Positions 37,313-45,979 of a stretch of 64,000 bases of DNA are shown in pieces. The notes below the pieces were generated by a model that had not been told where the DNA came from, searched no databases, and saw nothing but the letters and a program-made list of their open reading frames with translations. The DNA comes from Paracoccaceae bacterium. Its GTDB lineage: Bacteria; Pseudomonadota; Alphaproteobacteria; Rhodobacterales; Rhodobacteraceae. Each line of letters opens with the position of its first letter. The first letter of the stretch is position 1. The stretch spans positions 1 to 64,000 of the forward strand of contig JAPORQ010000036.1 in NCBI GenBank assembly GCA_026710155.1, given 5' to 3'. Both the position numbers and the translations under genes were made by a program.

Positions 37313-37772
37313 TCTTATTGAAACTGCACGTGCCTTGGCTAGACTGGATCTAAGCAAGCCGCGGCTGGCGAACTTGAAAAGAGCTATGAGTACTGCTTAT
37401 TATGCGATGTTCCATACCCTCTGCTGGAATTGTGCTAATTCCTTCGTTGGCACGGTCGGTGCCGGCAGGAGTCAACAAGCTTGGAACCAGGCTTATCGGG
37501 CAGTAGATCATAGTATTGCCAAGAATAAGTGTGAGAATTACCAGGTTATACAAAGTTTCCCCAAAACAATCCAAAGATTTGCCAATCATTTTGTAACCCT
37601 GCAGAAACTTCGTCTCCAGGCAGATTATAATCCAGCAAATACTTTTTATTGTCATGAGGTTCTTAACACAATTGATTTCGCAGAAAGAATGATAGTAAAT
37701 CTGCAAGATTCCGATTCCAAGGATCGGAAAGCCTTTGCTGTTTGGATTGCCATTAAACATCATGCAATTTGA
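37299..37772 (+). CDS. HEPN-domain-like protein (candidate RNase toxin)
   Basis: A 157-residue helical protein. RAMSTAYYAMFHTLC near residue 28 is the usual HEPN helix, and YRAVDHS near residue 68 holds an R-x3-H pair like the HEPN RNase motif (normally R-x4-6-H). Translation probably starts at TTG 37299 behind AAGAGGAAG, overlapping the upstream gene. HEPN proteins of this size are often RNases in toxin-antitoxin or abortive infection systems. The catalytic call is tentative because the motif spacing is short by one. Confidence 0.65.
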   Translation: MQPDDLIETARALARLDLSKPRLANLKRAMSTAYYAMFHTLCWNCANSFVGTVGAGRSQQAWNQAYRAVDHSIAKNKCENYQVIQSFPKTIQRFANHFVTLQKLRLQADYNPANTFYCHEVLNTIDFAERMIVNLQDSDSKDRKAFAVWIAIKHHAI

Positions 37773-37912
37773 TATTGGTTCGGTATCCACAAGTAATTAT
37801 ATACCTGCTGGGAAAGAGTCATATATTCCAAATATGAACCGAAACCACAAGCCTGTCAGTTGATCAAACTCAGTATTTAGTTGATGTTTTTCCGGTTCAA
37901 GTAATCATTTTT

Positions 37913-38070
37913 ATGCAGGAAGATCAATTAAACAGGGACCACCAGAAGCTAGTTCACAAAATGATGGAAACATTGAAACTTTCCACCGGCCACATCCCGG
38001 CAAAGAAGCCAAGCGGTATCAAGTTGTCGCAGTGCGTGCCTTTTCAGCAAGAATTGGAGTGGAACCATGA
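37913..38070 (+). pseudogene. hicA: hicA toxin remnant
   Basis: The frame ending at TGA 38068-38070 encodes FHRPHPGKEAKRYQVVAVRA, the C-terminal part of HicA mRNA interferases. The upstream part is out of frame: ATG 37913 opens a frame with LNRDHQKLVHKMMETL, like a HicA N-terminus, and the middle of the protein is missing. The stop overlaps the hicB ATG by four bases (ATGA), as in intact hicAB pairs. The toxin is inactive. Confidence 0.6.
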
Positions 38071-38400
38071 GCAATAAGATGTCATACAAAGGCTATCTGG
38101 CCCGTATTGAATATGACGATAAAGACGGTATCCTGTTCGGGAAACTAGCTGGTGTCCGGGATGGTGTCGGTTTTCATGCATGTAATATTAAGGATCTGAG
38201 TGCTGCGTTTCATGAGGCCGTGGATGAATATATTGAGGTCTGTAATAAAATTGGCAAGGAATCGCAAAAATCCTACTCGGGCCGTGTCATGTTCTCGGAT
38301 TGATCCGGATATTCACAGACGCTCCGCCCAATCGGCTCGATTGGCTGGGAAAAGCCTGAACAAATGGGCTGAAGAGGTTATTGACAGCTCGACCGATTGA
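38067..38400 (+). pseudogene. hicB: hicB antitoxin with frameshift
   Basis: The first frame (38067-38303) encodes a HicB N-domain: MSYKGYLARIEYDDKDGILFG, then LAGVRDGVGFHA and AFHEAVDEYIEVC. It stops after SGRVMFSD. The next frame continues with the missing DNA-binding tail, RIDPDIHRRSAQSARLAGKS and LNKWAEEVI, to 38400. One base lost near 38295 explains the break. The pair with the hicA remnant is therefore doubly broken. Confidence 0.65.
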
Positions 38401-38457
38401 TTCCCCAAAATTATTGGCCAAGCCGCACTTCGTTACCAAGATCCACGAAGGCAAAGT

Positions 38458-38703
38458 CTATTTGCCGTGATTCCGCACCCGCATAATCGTCTGCCGGCTT
38501 GTTTTCATTGCCCTGTCGATGGCCGAGATGGTTTCCCCCTGGTCAATCCGGGCGAGGAACTCCTTTATCTTGTCGGCCGAAAACGTTGCTGGTCTTCTCA
38601 ATTGTTCCCCCCGAGATCGGGCTCGAACCAGCCCGACCTGTGTCCGTTCGATGAGGAGACCACGCTCAAATTGGGCCACGGCATTGATGACATTCATGGT
38701 CAT
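38458..38703 (-). pseudogene. Serine recombinase (resolvase/invertase) C-terminal remnant
   Basis: The 81-residue frame reads NVINAVAQFERGLLIERTQVG, then ARSRGEQLRRPATFS and a helix-turn-helix (ETISAIDRAMKTSRQTIMRV). This is the end of the catalytic domain plus the DNA-binding domain of a resolvase. The N-terminal two thirds, including the catalytic Ser, is absent. Upstream DNA up to 39195 shows no continuation. It is probably a leftover of a transposon or integrated element. Confidence 0.65.
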
Positions 38704-39194
38704 TATTTGGGGAAGAAACCAAAATGAAATTACCCCGAACTGGATAGACTATTGAGCCTACTCGGTGAATCAACACCTGCATTAGTTCAGAGCGATCTAA
38801 TGATCTCCAAGTCCAGATCTACCAGATTCACACATTTCCTGCCAGGTCATGTTCCAGACGGATGGTCCGGCATCTTTACCATCCCCGCCGCATGACAACC
38901 GGGCCGTCCGTATCCCGTCGGGGCCGTGGCTCACGGACGGTCATGGATGAAACGTCTGGCCCGGTCAATGCGGGCATCGCCGGAAGATGATGTCATGTCC
39001 GGCCTCATTCCAATGACAGGTAAAGGGAATCACAAAACAGGGGGCAAGGGCAAAAAAAGCTGAAAACAAGATGTGTGAATACCGTAGGTCATGAATGGAG
39101 GCGTGAGTTCCTGCGGCATCCCGACCGTGAAGAGGACATGTCATCCCCCTGCGTCGAGGGACGGCGAGAAGTGGTGTGTGGGAACTGTACGCCT
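38704..39194. other. Mobile-element debris without a gene
   Basis: About 490 bp, in part GC-rich (38840-39190), with only short overlapping frames. No motif is recognised. It is bounded by the resolvase remnant and a terminal repeat related to the element at 29952-31315, so it is probably the gutted interior of that or another element. Confidence 0.35.
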
Positions 39195-39305
39195 GGCAGG
39201 AATTGATGAATGAATTTATGGGGTAGCATGGATTGGTGCATGATCGGTTTGGAGGTTGCCTTGACACGCTGGTGGATTGATTCGTCGTCAACCTATCTTT
39301 ATAAG
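39195..39305. repeat. Third copy of the long-inverted-repeat element end
   Basis: GGTTTGGAGGTTGCCTTGACACGC followed by GGTGGATTGATTCGTCGTCAAC and CTATCTTTATAAGC matches the right end at 31250-31315 with few differences. It is the outer end of the same element family. No matching opposite end is nearby, so this copy is partial. It lies about 40 bp from the IS5-type element. Confidence 0.55.
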
Positions 39306-39344
39306 CTCCAATATCAAAGAAAAGAAGTAGTAAATTTTTACCTG

Positions 39345-40333
39345 AGAATTTGAATCATAATTCACGATTGTACTGATTCCATTCCTTTTTCCTCCATCAC
39401 ACGGGCAATCCCACGCATCGGAAACCGGCAGGCTGCCAGCGTCACCCACCCTTCCGAACTTGCCATTGTTCTCTCATGATCCCTGGACAGGTGACGGCAT
39501 CTTCCCATCCAGGCAAAGGTTCGTTCCACAACCCAACGTCGGGGAAGGACTTCAAAACCCTTGCCGTCCCTCGCTTTACGGACGATGTCAAGATCAACAC
39601 CGGCATCCGGTTCCTTCAGCGTCCTTTCCGACCTGGGGCCGGCATGTCCGCCGTCAGCCCGGAGCCTGGTGATCCCCGGAGCCTTGGCAAGAGCCCCTTG
39701 AACAACCCCGGAAGCTCCATCACGGTCCTGAACCGAGGCCGGATGGACCACAATCCCCACCGGGGAGCCTTCAACATCCGTCACGACATGACGCTTCCTC
39801 CCCCTGGTCCTCCTGCCGGCACCAGGGCCGGGGGAACGCCCGACAAGATGGCGGGCACATTCCTGCAAGCGCTGCAACATGCGGGTCAGGACACCGGATT
39901 TCGACCAGGCATGAAAACAGTTCCGGACCGTGGAAAAAGGAGGATGGGCATCGGGAAGGGACCGCCACTGGCATCCGGTGCCGGGAAGGTGTTGCATGGC
40001 ATCGGCAATCCGCCGCAAATCGGTCGTGCGGGGCCTTCCCCCACACCCCTGCTCCGGCAACAACGGTTCAATCAATTCCCATTCACAATCTGTCAGGTGG
40101 CAGTGCAGTGTTTGTCCGCCCATGTTTCTTCATGGCGGCTTGGTTGCAGCTCATGGTTTTCCTCCGTGTTCAGGGATGAAACAGGGGATCATGCATGACT
40201 CCGAACCAGGTCGCTTTCAACTTTCCTGAATTATGGAACAAACTCTGAGGGATAATCAATTTTGATATCAATTTCAGTCTTTAGAACCAATTTATTTGAG
40301 GATTTACTGAGTTTGGGACTTATGGAACGGCTT
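39345..40333 (-). mobile_element. IS5-family element
   Basis: A 989-bp unit carrying a transposase on the minus strand. Its ends, AGAATTTGAATCATAATTCAC at 39345 and GACTTATGGAACGGCT to 40333, match the ends of the two MITE-like repeats (AGAGCCTGAATCATAAGTCAC and GACTTGTGGAACAGGCTCT forms). The terminal bases have drifted. Together with the deleted transposase this suggests the copy can no longer move. Confidence 0.6.
39362..40123 (-). pseudogene. IS5-family transposase with internal deletion
   Basis: The 253-residue frame has the IS5 N-terminal domain (DCEWELIEPLLPEQGCGGRP, GCQWRSLPDAHPPFSTVRNC). It then has GRKRHVVTDVEGSPVGIVVH, RLRADGGHAGPRSE and the C-terminal PRRWVVERTFAWMGRCRHL. The DDE residues Asp (ADGG) and Glu (VVERTF) are present. 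The segment carrying the first Asp (DSQSVKxTExGG ... GYD) is missing between HLVGRSPG and TRGRKRH. The deletion kept the frame, so a product may be made, but catalysis should fail. Confidence 0.75.
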
Positions 40334-40354
40334 TAAAAAAATAATTTCTAGATT

Positions 40355-42166
40355 CTAGGTAAGTGGCCAAATGTAGGGTATCAAGAAACTGGCAACCAGA
40401 CCAATGATGATGTTCAGGGGCAAACCTATTTTCAGGTAATCTTTGAACTCATAGCCGCCTGGTGCATAAACCAGAGTATTGGTTTGATAGCCAATAGGTG
40501 TTGCAAAACTGGCCGAGGCAGAAATCATGACGGCTACAACCAACGGTCTGGGATCAATTCCCAAATTGATTCCAACCCCTATCGCAATTGGGGTAACAAT
40601 GATTGCAACAGCATTGTTGGAAACCATCTCGGTCAGTATCGAGGTGATGATATAGATAAACCAAACCATAAAAAACGGATGAAGACCAACCATTAGCGGA
40701 CTGATAATGCCATCCAGCACGTCAACCGCTCCCGACAATTCCATCGCCTTTCCAATGCCGAGCATGGACCAGATTAAAACCATCAACCTGCCATCAGCAA
40801 ATGAAAAGGCATCTTCAGCTTCAATGCATTGTGTGATTAAAACAACGGCAACGCCAAGGATACCCAAGAGAGCTATGGGAGCTATGCCCAGAGTAGCCAG
40901 AATTACAACCACAGCCAAGGTTGCCATGACAATGGGTGCCTTGTTTCTTCGATAGGGTAAAGTTGAGGGTTTGGTGATTTCAATCAATTTTTGGTCCTTG
41001 GACATGCGGTGTATGTCTTCTATTGATCCTTCGATCAAGAGCGTATCACCTACCCTGAGTTTGACATCGGAAAATTCCGTAAGATGGCTTGCGGCGGGTC
41101 GGTGTAGGGCAATGGGGTAAACGTTGTAATTCTGTTGGAGATTCAATATTCCCAATGTCTTGCCTATCATATGGCATCCGGGTGAAATCAAAGCCTCAAG
41201 TGTCTGTGATTGTTTGGATGATACCTTTCTGATCGACGATCGGATATCATCCGCATTATTTTCCGAAGCCTTCATTAAATTCCCACCACCGAATATCTCA
41301 TCCAATTCAGTTGCCTGGGTTCGCAATACCAATCTGTCTCCGGCCTGTAATTGCAGCGTTTGGATCTGTGGTTTTTGGGAAGTTTGATCACGAATTATAT
41401 CAACAATTCTGATACCCCGCTTTCGGAAGAAATCGGCCTTGCCTCCGATTTGACCTATCAAGGGGCTGTTGTCAGGCAATACCACTTCCACGAAAAACTT
41501 CATGGAAGCCCTGTCGCGTAAAAGTTCTGATAATGATTCCCGATCGGGTAACAGTCTTGGGGCGAATATCAGTAAATACACGAAACCTGTTGCTACAAGA
41601 ACCACAGCCAATGGGGTTATTTCAAAGAGTGTAAACGGTTCCAATCCATTTTCACGAGCAACTCCATCCACTAGAAGGTTGGTTGAAGTGCCGATCAAGG
41701 TACAAACCCCACCCAATATAGAGACATATGAAAGTGGTATCAGCATCTTGGATGAGGAAGTTCCCAGTTCCTTGGCAACCTGTATGACGATTGGAATCAT
41801 CATTACGACAACCGGTGTGTTGTTCATGAATGCCGACGCAATGACAACCAGACAGGCAAGCAGACCGATCGTCAATCCAGGGTGTTTTTTTCCTCCCCTG
41901 AGAATAATAAAAGTAACTGATGACAAGGCTCCGGTACGTACCAATGCACCTGACAGAATGAACATGGCAAAGATAGTCCAGGGTGCAGGGTTCGAAAAAA
42001 CCTGCAGGGCATCATCAAATGGGAGAATGCCCAATACAAGAAGGGCGGAGACACCTCCCAAGGCAGTTACCTCGACAGGCAGATACTGCTTTACGAAAAG
42101 TACAAACATGCCTATCACGACACATCCGACCACAAGAGGAGATCCGTAGATTGCTATGAGTTCCAT
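40355..42166 (-). CDS. SLC13/DASS family permease with RCK-C domains
   Basis: A 603-residue membrane protein. N-terminal membrane segments include the DASS signature-like SAFMNNTPVVVMMIPIVIQV and LIGTSTNLLVDGV. Two cytoplasmic TrkA-C/RCK domains follow (about residues 210-295 and 315-395). A second membrane half contains EMVSNNAVAIIVTPIAIGVG and ASASFATPIGYQTNTLVYAP. Family members carry dicarboxylates, sulfate or related anions, and the double-RCK form is often annotated as a sulfate or carboxylate transporter. The substrate is not clear. It lies 114 bp from iolB but need not belong to that operon. Confidence 0.88.
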   Translation of the reverse strand: MELIAIYGSPLVVGCVVIGMFVLFVKQYLPVEVTALGGVSALLVLGILPFDDALQVFSNPAPWTIFAMFILSGALVRTGALSSVTFIILRGGKKHPGLTIGLLACLVVIASAFMNNTPVVVMMIPIVIQVAKELGTSSSKMLIPLSYVSILGGVCTLIGTSTNLLVDGVARENGLEPFTLFEITPLAVVLVATGFVYLLIFAPRLLPDRESLSELLRDRASMKFFVEVVLPDNSPLIGQIGGKADFFRKRGIRIVDIIRDQTSQKPQIQTLQLQAGDRLVLRTQATELDEIFGGGNLMKASENNADDIRSSIRKVSSKQSQTLEALISPGCHMIGKTLGILNLQQNYNVYPIALHRPAASHLTEFSDVKLRVGDTLLIEGSIEDIHRMSKDQKLIEITKPSTLPYRRNKAPIVMATLAVVVILATLGIAPIALLGILGVAVVLITQCIEAEDAFSFADGRLMVLIWSMLGIGKAMELSGAVDVLDGIISPLMVGLHPFFMVWFIYIITSILTEMVSNNAVAIIVTPIAIGVGINLGIDPRPLVVAVMISASASFATPIGYQTNTLVYAPGGYEFKDYLKIGLPLNIIIGLVASFLIPYIWPLT

Positions 42167-42280
42167 CCGTTATCGCCAATTCAATCAAACCTGCCAAGTT
42201 GGCTTGATTATATTCAATTTATGTTTCAATCAAAGAGTTTTGCCAGAACTTCAAATGCTTTGATTGCAGCCGTCAACCGG

Positions 42281-43096
42281 TCACCTGTCCGGATCAAAAT
42301 CGTAAAGCCATTCGTGATCCGGTGAATTGGCAAACCGCCATTTGCGAATGGGGCCGGCCATGACATTCAGATAGTACATTTCGTAACCAAAAGGCGTTCC
42401 ACAAGGGTGATGTCCCCTGGGGACAAGAACCACATCGTGGTTTTTTACACATATGGTTTCATCAAGCTCTCCATCATCGGTAAAAACCCTTTGAAATCCA
42501 AATCCCTGCGGTGGATTCAGACGATGGTAGTAGGTTTCCTCAAGGTATGTGATGTTTGGATAGTCATCGACATCATGCCTGTGAGGAGGATAGGAAGACC
42601 AATTACCTTGAGGTGTGAAGACTTCAGTCACCAGCAAACTGTCTGCTTCATCCTGGTCCTCCATGGCAATGTTGTTGATTTTCCTGAGATTGGAGCCCTT
42701 GCCCCTGTCCAATTGTATGACATCATTGGGGCCTATGACCTTGGGTTTTCTACCTGGTTTTCCGGGTGCCAGGCAAATTCCTATGACACAATCGGTTTCT
42801 GCCCAGCCCCGCCATTCATGGTTGGGGGGGATGTATAATGAGTAGGGTGGTTTCTTTTCAAAGACATCCATTCGATCCCCAAGAACACCAAAAGCAGGAA
42901 AACCATCAACTTCCAGTTCGATTTTCCCTTCGATGACAACAATTATGGCTTCGTTACCAGTGGTTTTTTCGTGAACCCTGTCCCCCCTTTTCAGATTGTA
43001 AACACCAAACCCAACAAACTTCCAGTTGGCGGTGGAAGGAGAAATGTCATGAATTTTGCCTTGACCGATTTTGGGTCTTCTTAGTAGGTGTGACAT
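42281..43096 (-). CDS. iolB: 5-deoxy-glucuronate isomerase
   Basis: Converts 5-deoxy-D-glucuronate to 5-dehydro-2-deoxy-D-gluconate in myo-inositol breakdown. The 271-residue cupin has the family metal site region WSSYPPHRHDVDDY, ETYYHRLNP and PRGHHPCGTPFGYEMYYLN. ATG 43096 is chosen because AGGGAAC precedes it; a TTG at 43111 is possible. It follows iolC by 54 bp on the same strand. The ring-opening and dehydration genes iolD and iolE are about 12 kb away on the other strand. Confidence 0.93.
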   Translation of the reverse strand: MSHLLRRPKIGQGKIHDISPSTANWKFVGFGVYNLKRGDRVHEKTTGNEAIIVVIEGKIELEVDGFPAFGVLGDRMDVFEKKPPYSLYIPPNHEWRGWAETDCVIGICLAPGKPGRKPKVIGPNDVIQLDRGKGSNLRKINNIAMEDQDEADSLLVTEVFTPQGNWSSYPPHRHDVDDYPNITYLEETYYHRLNPPQGFGFQRVFTDDGELDETICVKNHDVVLVPRGHHPCGTPFGYEMYYLNVMAGPIRKWRFANSPDHEWLYDFDPDR

Positions 43097-43150
43097 ATGT
43101 GTTCCCTGCAATTATTTTTTATTCCCCGGGATGCATGGTAGACCATCATT

Positions 43151-45013
43151 CTATTGGTTCGACTGAAACTTCAACCAATTGGTGATTTCTTTTTCAGCTT
43201 CGGAAATGGCGATTTTTCCGTTTTGCCAACTGATGTAAAGTTCCTTTAATCCATCCCAGTGAATAATTTTTCCACTACTGACAATTCTGTCACCATGCAA
43301 CGATGAAGAATCATTTGAATCGGATTTTAAGTGTTGAGCATTATTAGAAATAATACCCAGTGTGTTGGGGTCATTGTCCAGGATAATCCTTTTTGCAATT
43401 GACCACTCAGAGTCACTGATATCCATGAGAATCCAAAAATCAGGTACAATCCCATTGCCCAAAATGGATTTGATCATGTCAGGCCTCAAATGATTTTCAT
43501 TTGATTCAAAACCCAGTTCCAAGGCCAGGTTCAATCGGTTTCTTCTCGTATTGCCAAACAACCTCCTCAATGAAGCCATTTGCTCATCACAACAAGATGA
43601 TTCATTTCCAACCAGCAGCTTTAGCTTCACAGTATGCTCCAGGGGCCATTCCGAAAGATTTTCACAATTGCCTTCAACCTCATGCACGGAATCCCTTCCG
43701 AGGACACCTACAGATTTCATGACAAGCAAACCATGTCCTGTTGATTTATCCGTCAGGGTACGGCCTTGACCTGCCGGAAAGATCACGCCATGATTTTTAT
43801 CGGATAACTCTTCTGACAGAAGGGATCTGACAATGGCATCCTTGAATTTTTCTGCCAGTGCCAATCCTTGATTTTCATTGCCAAGAACGGGTTCCATGAG
43901 CATGTTTTCCAAGGAAACAATGGTTAAATCCTTCCAGTAGGCTCGCCGGGTTGTTGACCAATGGATCTGTTCCAGCGAGAAGTCATTCCTCAATGACCTG
44001 GTACAGGAACCATTCGCAAGAAAATACTCCAATTCCTCAAGTGAGGGATAGGCTGGTGTGCATCCATGCCTGGAAACGGCAAAGGCGCCACATGCATTGG
44101 CATATTTCAGCGAGGTTGACAAGTCTTCGCCGGTCAGCCATCCCTTGAGAAAGCCGGCCATGAAACCATCTCCGGCACCCAGTACATTGAAGACTTCCAC
44201 ATTGAAACCTGGACCCGTTTCACCTTGATCCAAGGATTCGGGTATTTCTGCCCGAAAGGCAACGGCACCCATTGGTCCTCGTTTACATACCAGAATGGCA
44301 TTGGTCTTTGCCCGGACATTCTTAAGTGCGGCAAGGGTATCATCGGAACCTCCGGCGATATGAAATTCCTCTTCGGTACCCACTATCAAATCGAATATTC
44401 CCACGGTCGATTGAATGGCAGCAGTTACCTCACCCGAAGCCACAAACCGATTTTCTCCATCATCATGACCACCCAATCCCCATAGATTTGGCCGGTAATC
44501 AATATCCAATGCAGTTTTGGAACCATTTTCACGGGCAATTCGCAAGGCCTTTCTGACAGCCGCAGCTGTATCTGGATGTGAAAGATGGGTGCCTGTTGCA
44601 CAGAGACATTTTGCCTTCGTGATGAATTCAGGATCAATATCCTTCTCGGTCAAACCCATATCGGCACAATTTTCCCGGTAAAATATAAGAGGGAAACTGT
44701 CCTCATCCCTGATTCCAAGCAAAACCAGGGCTGTCAACCTCTCCGGATCGGTTTTTACAGCAGTTACATCAACACCTTCCCTAACCAATTCCTCCCTTAT
44801 GAATCTGCCCATATGTTCATCACCAACCCTGGTTATGAGAGCAGTGGCAAGTCCGAGTCTTGAACAACCGGCAGCGATATTTGTCGGCGAACCCCCAATA
44901 TATTTTTTGAAGGAACCCATATCCTCAAGGCGTCCTCCAACCTGCTGACCATACAAGTCCACTGAGGATCGACCAATGGTGATCAGATCAAGACTTTTAT
45001 TATCCATATCCAA
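43151..45013 (-). CDS. iolC: 5-dehydro-2-deoxygluconokinase fused to DUF2090
   Basis: A 620-residue fusion. The N-terminal PfkB kinase (about residues 1-330) has GGSPTNIAAGCSRLG and the anion-hole motif NVLGAGDGFMAGFL. The C-terminal DUF2090 domain (about residues 340-620) is an aldolase-like domain common on proteobacterial IolC and may perform or assist the next IolJ-like step. The kinase phosphorylates 5-dehydro-2-deoxygluconate. Its start is only 45 bp from the divergent ABC exporter gene. iolB follows it. Confidence 0.93.
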   Translation of the reverse strand: MDMDNKSLDLITIGRSSVDLYGQQVGGRLEDMGSFKKYIGGSPTNIAAGCSRLGLATALITRVGDEHMGRFIREELVREGVDVTAVKTDPERLTALVLLGIRDEDSFPLIFYRENCADMGLTEKDIDPEFITKAKCLCATGTHLSHPDTAAAVRKALRIARENGSKTALDIDYRPNLWGLGGHDDGENRFVASGEVTAAIQSTVGIFDLIVGTEEEFHIAGGSDDTLAALKNVRAKTNAILVCKRGPMGAVAFRAEIPESLDQGETGPGFNVEVFNVLGAGDGFMAGFLKGWLTGEDLSTSLKYANACGAFAVSRHGCTPAYPSLEELEYFLANGSCTRSLRNDFSLEQIHWSTTRRAYWKDLTIVSLENMLMEPVLGNENQGLALAEKFKDAIVRSLLSEELSDKNHGVIFPAGQGRTLTDKSTGHGLLVMKSVGVLGRDSVHEVEGNCENLSEWPLEHTVKLKLLVGNESSCCDEQMASLRRLFGNTRRNRLNLALELGFESNENHLRPDMIKSILGNGIVPDFWILMDISDSEWSIAKRIILDNDPNTLGIISNNAQHLKSDSNDSSSLHGDRIVSSGKIIHWDGLKELYISWQNGKIAISEAEKEITNWLKFQSNQ

Positions 45014-45058
45014 CTTTATTTATACCCCTAAGTAATTGGTGAGTATATATAGACATCT

Positions 45059-45979
45059 ATGGCCAACTCAACAGGAATGAATGCTAATTCAAACGAATTG
45101 ATAAAGGGCAGTGCCATTCAGCTTTCCAATATTGTCAAATCCTTCGGTTCAAGCATGGCACTCAGGGGATTAAGCCTGGAATTGAAACAGGGAGAAATTC
45201 ATGTTCTCCTTGGTCCCAATGGTGCAGGAAAAACGACAGCAATTGATATCATGACAGGAACCAGGAAAGCAGATTCAGGTGCCGTATCATTACTGGGGGG
45301 AGAACCAAGGGATAAATCCATCAGGATGCGGGTGGGTTTGACACCCCAGGAATCAGGTTTTCCCGATAATTTGCGAGTTGCCGAAATCCTCGATCTGGTT
45401 CGGTCCCATTTTCCCGAGCCCATGTCCGATGAAGAGTTGTTTACCAGATTCACCTTGGAAAAGCTGAAGGATAAACAGGCCGGCGGGTTAAGCGGAGGTC
45501 AGAAACGGTGCTTGGCTGTTGCCCTTGCCTTTGCAGGTAATCCCGCACTGATATTTTTGGATGAACCAACTACAGGGCTTGATGTGGAATCAAGGCAAAA
45601 TATCTGGAAAGCAATTCTGGAATTCCGCAGATCGGGTGGTACGGTTGTATTAACCACACATTATCTGGAGGAAGCAGAAGCCCTGGCCTCCAGAATTGTC
45701 GTTATGCATCAGGGAAAGAAATTGGCCGAAGGAACTCTTGATCAAATTCGAGATTTGGTTGGAACCAGCAGGGTCAGTTTCAAGGGCAAACAACCAGTCA
45801 AATTGGATGGATCAACTCATATCATGCAGCAAAATGGCAGGGTGGTTGTTATTACAAAGGACTCCGATCGCGTCGTTAGATCAATGGTTCGTGACGGCAT
45901 AAAATTCCGGAAACTTCAAATAAGACCCGCCAATCTGGAAGAAGCATTTTTTACCCTTATAGAGAACAGTCAGCAGTAA
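45059..45979 (+). CDS. ABC exporter ATP-binding protein
   Basis: ABC ATPase of 306 residues. Walker A is GPNGAGKTT, the signature is LSGGQKRCL, and Walker B is LIFLDEPTTGLD, followed by the switch TTHYLEEAEALA. A C-terminal DUF4162-like part (about residues 225-306) fits ABC-2 exporters of the CcmA/DrrA type. No good SD precedes ATG 45059, which is only 45 bp from the divergent iolC start. It overlaps the permease gene by one base. The exported substrate is unknown. Confidence 0.88.
   Translation: MANSTGMNANSNELIKGSAIQLSNIVKSFGSSMALRGLSLELKQGEIHVLLGPNGAGKTTAIDIMTGTRKADSGAVSLLGGEPRDKSIRMRVGLTPQESGFPDNLRVAEILDLVRSHFPEPMSDEELFTRFTLEKLKDKQAGGLSGGQKRCLAVALAFAGNPALIFLDEPTTGLDVESRQNIWKAILEFRRSGGTVVLTTHYLEEAEALASRIVVMHQGKKLAEGTLDQIRDLVGTSRVSFKGKQPVKLDGSTHIMQQNGRVVVITKDSDRVVRSMVRDGIKFRKLQIRPANLEEAFFTLIENSQQ

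Noticed and set aside
39476-40198. A 240-residue frame on the plus strand across the IS5 element
   Set aside because: It is antisense to the transposase, is Pro/Arg/Gly-rich as expected for the shadow of a GC-rich gene, and shows no motif. The minus frame carries clear IS5 motifs.
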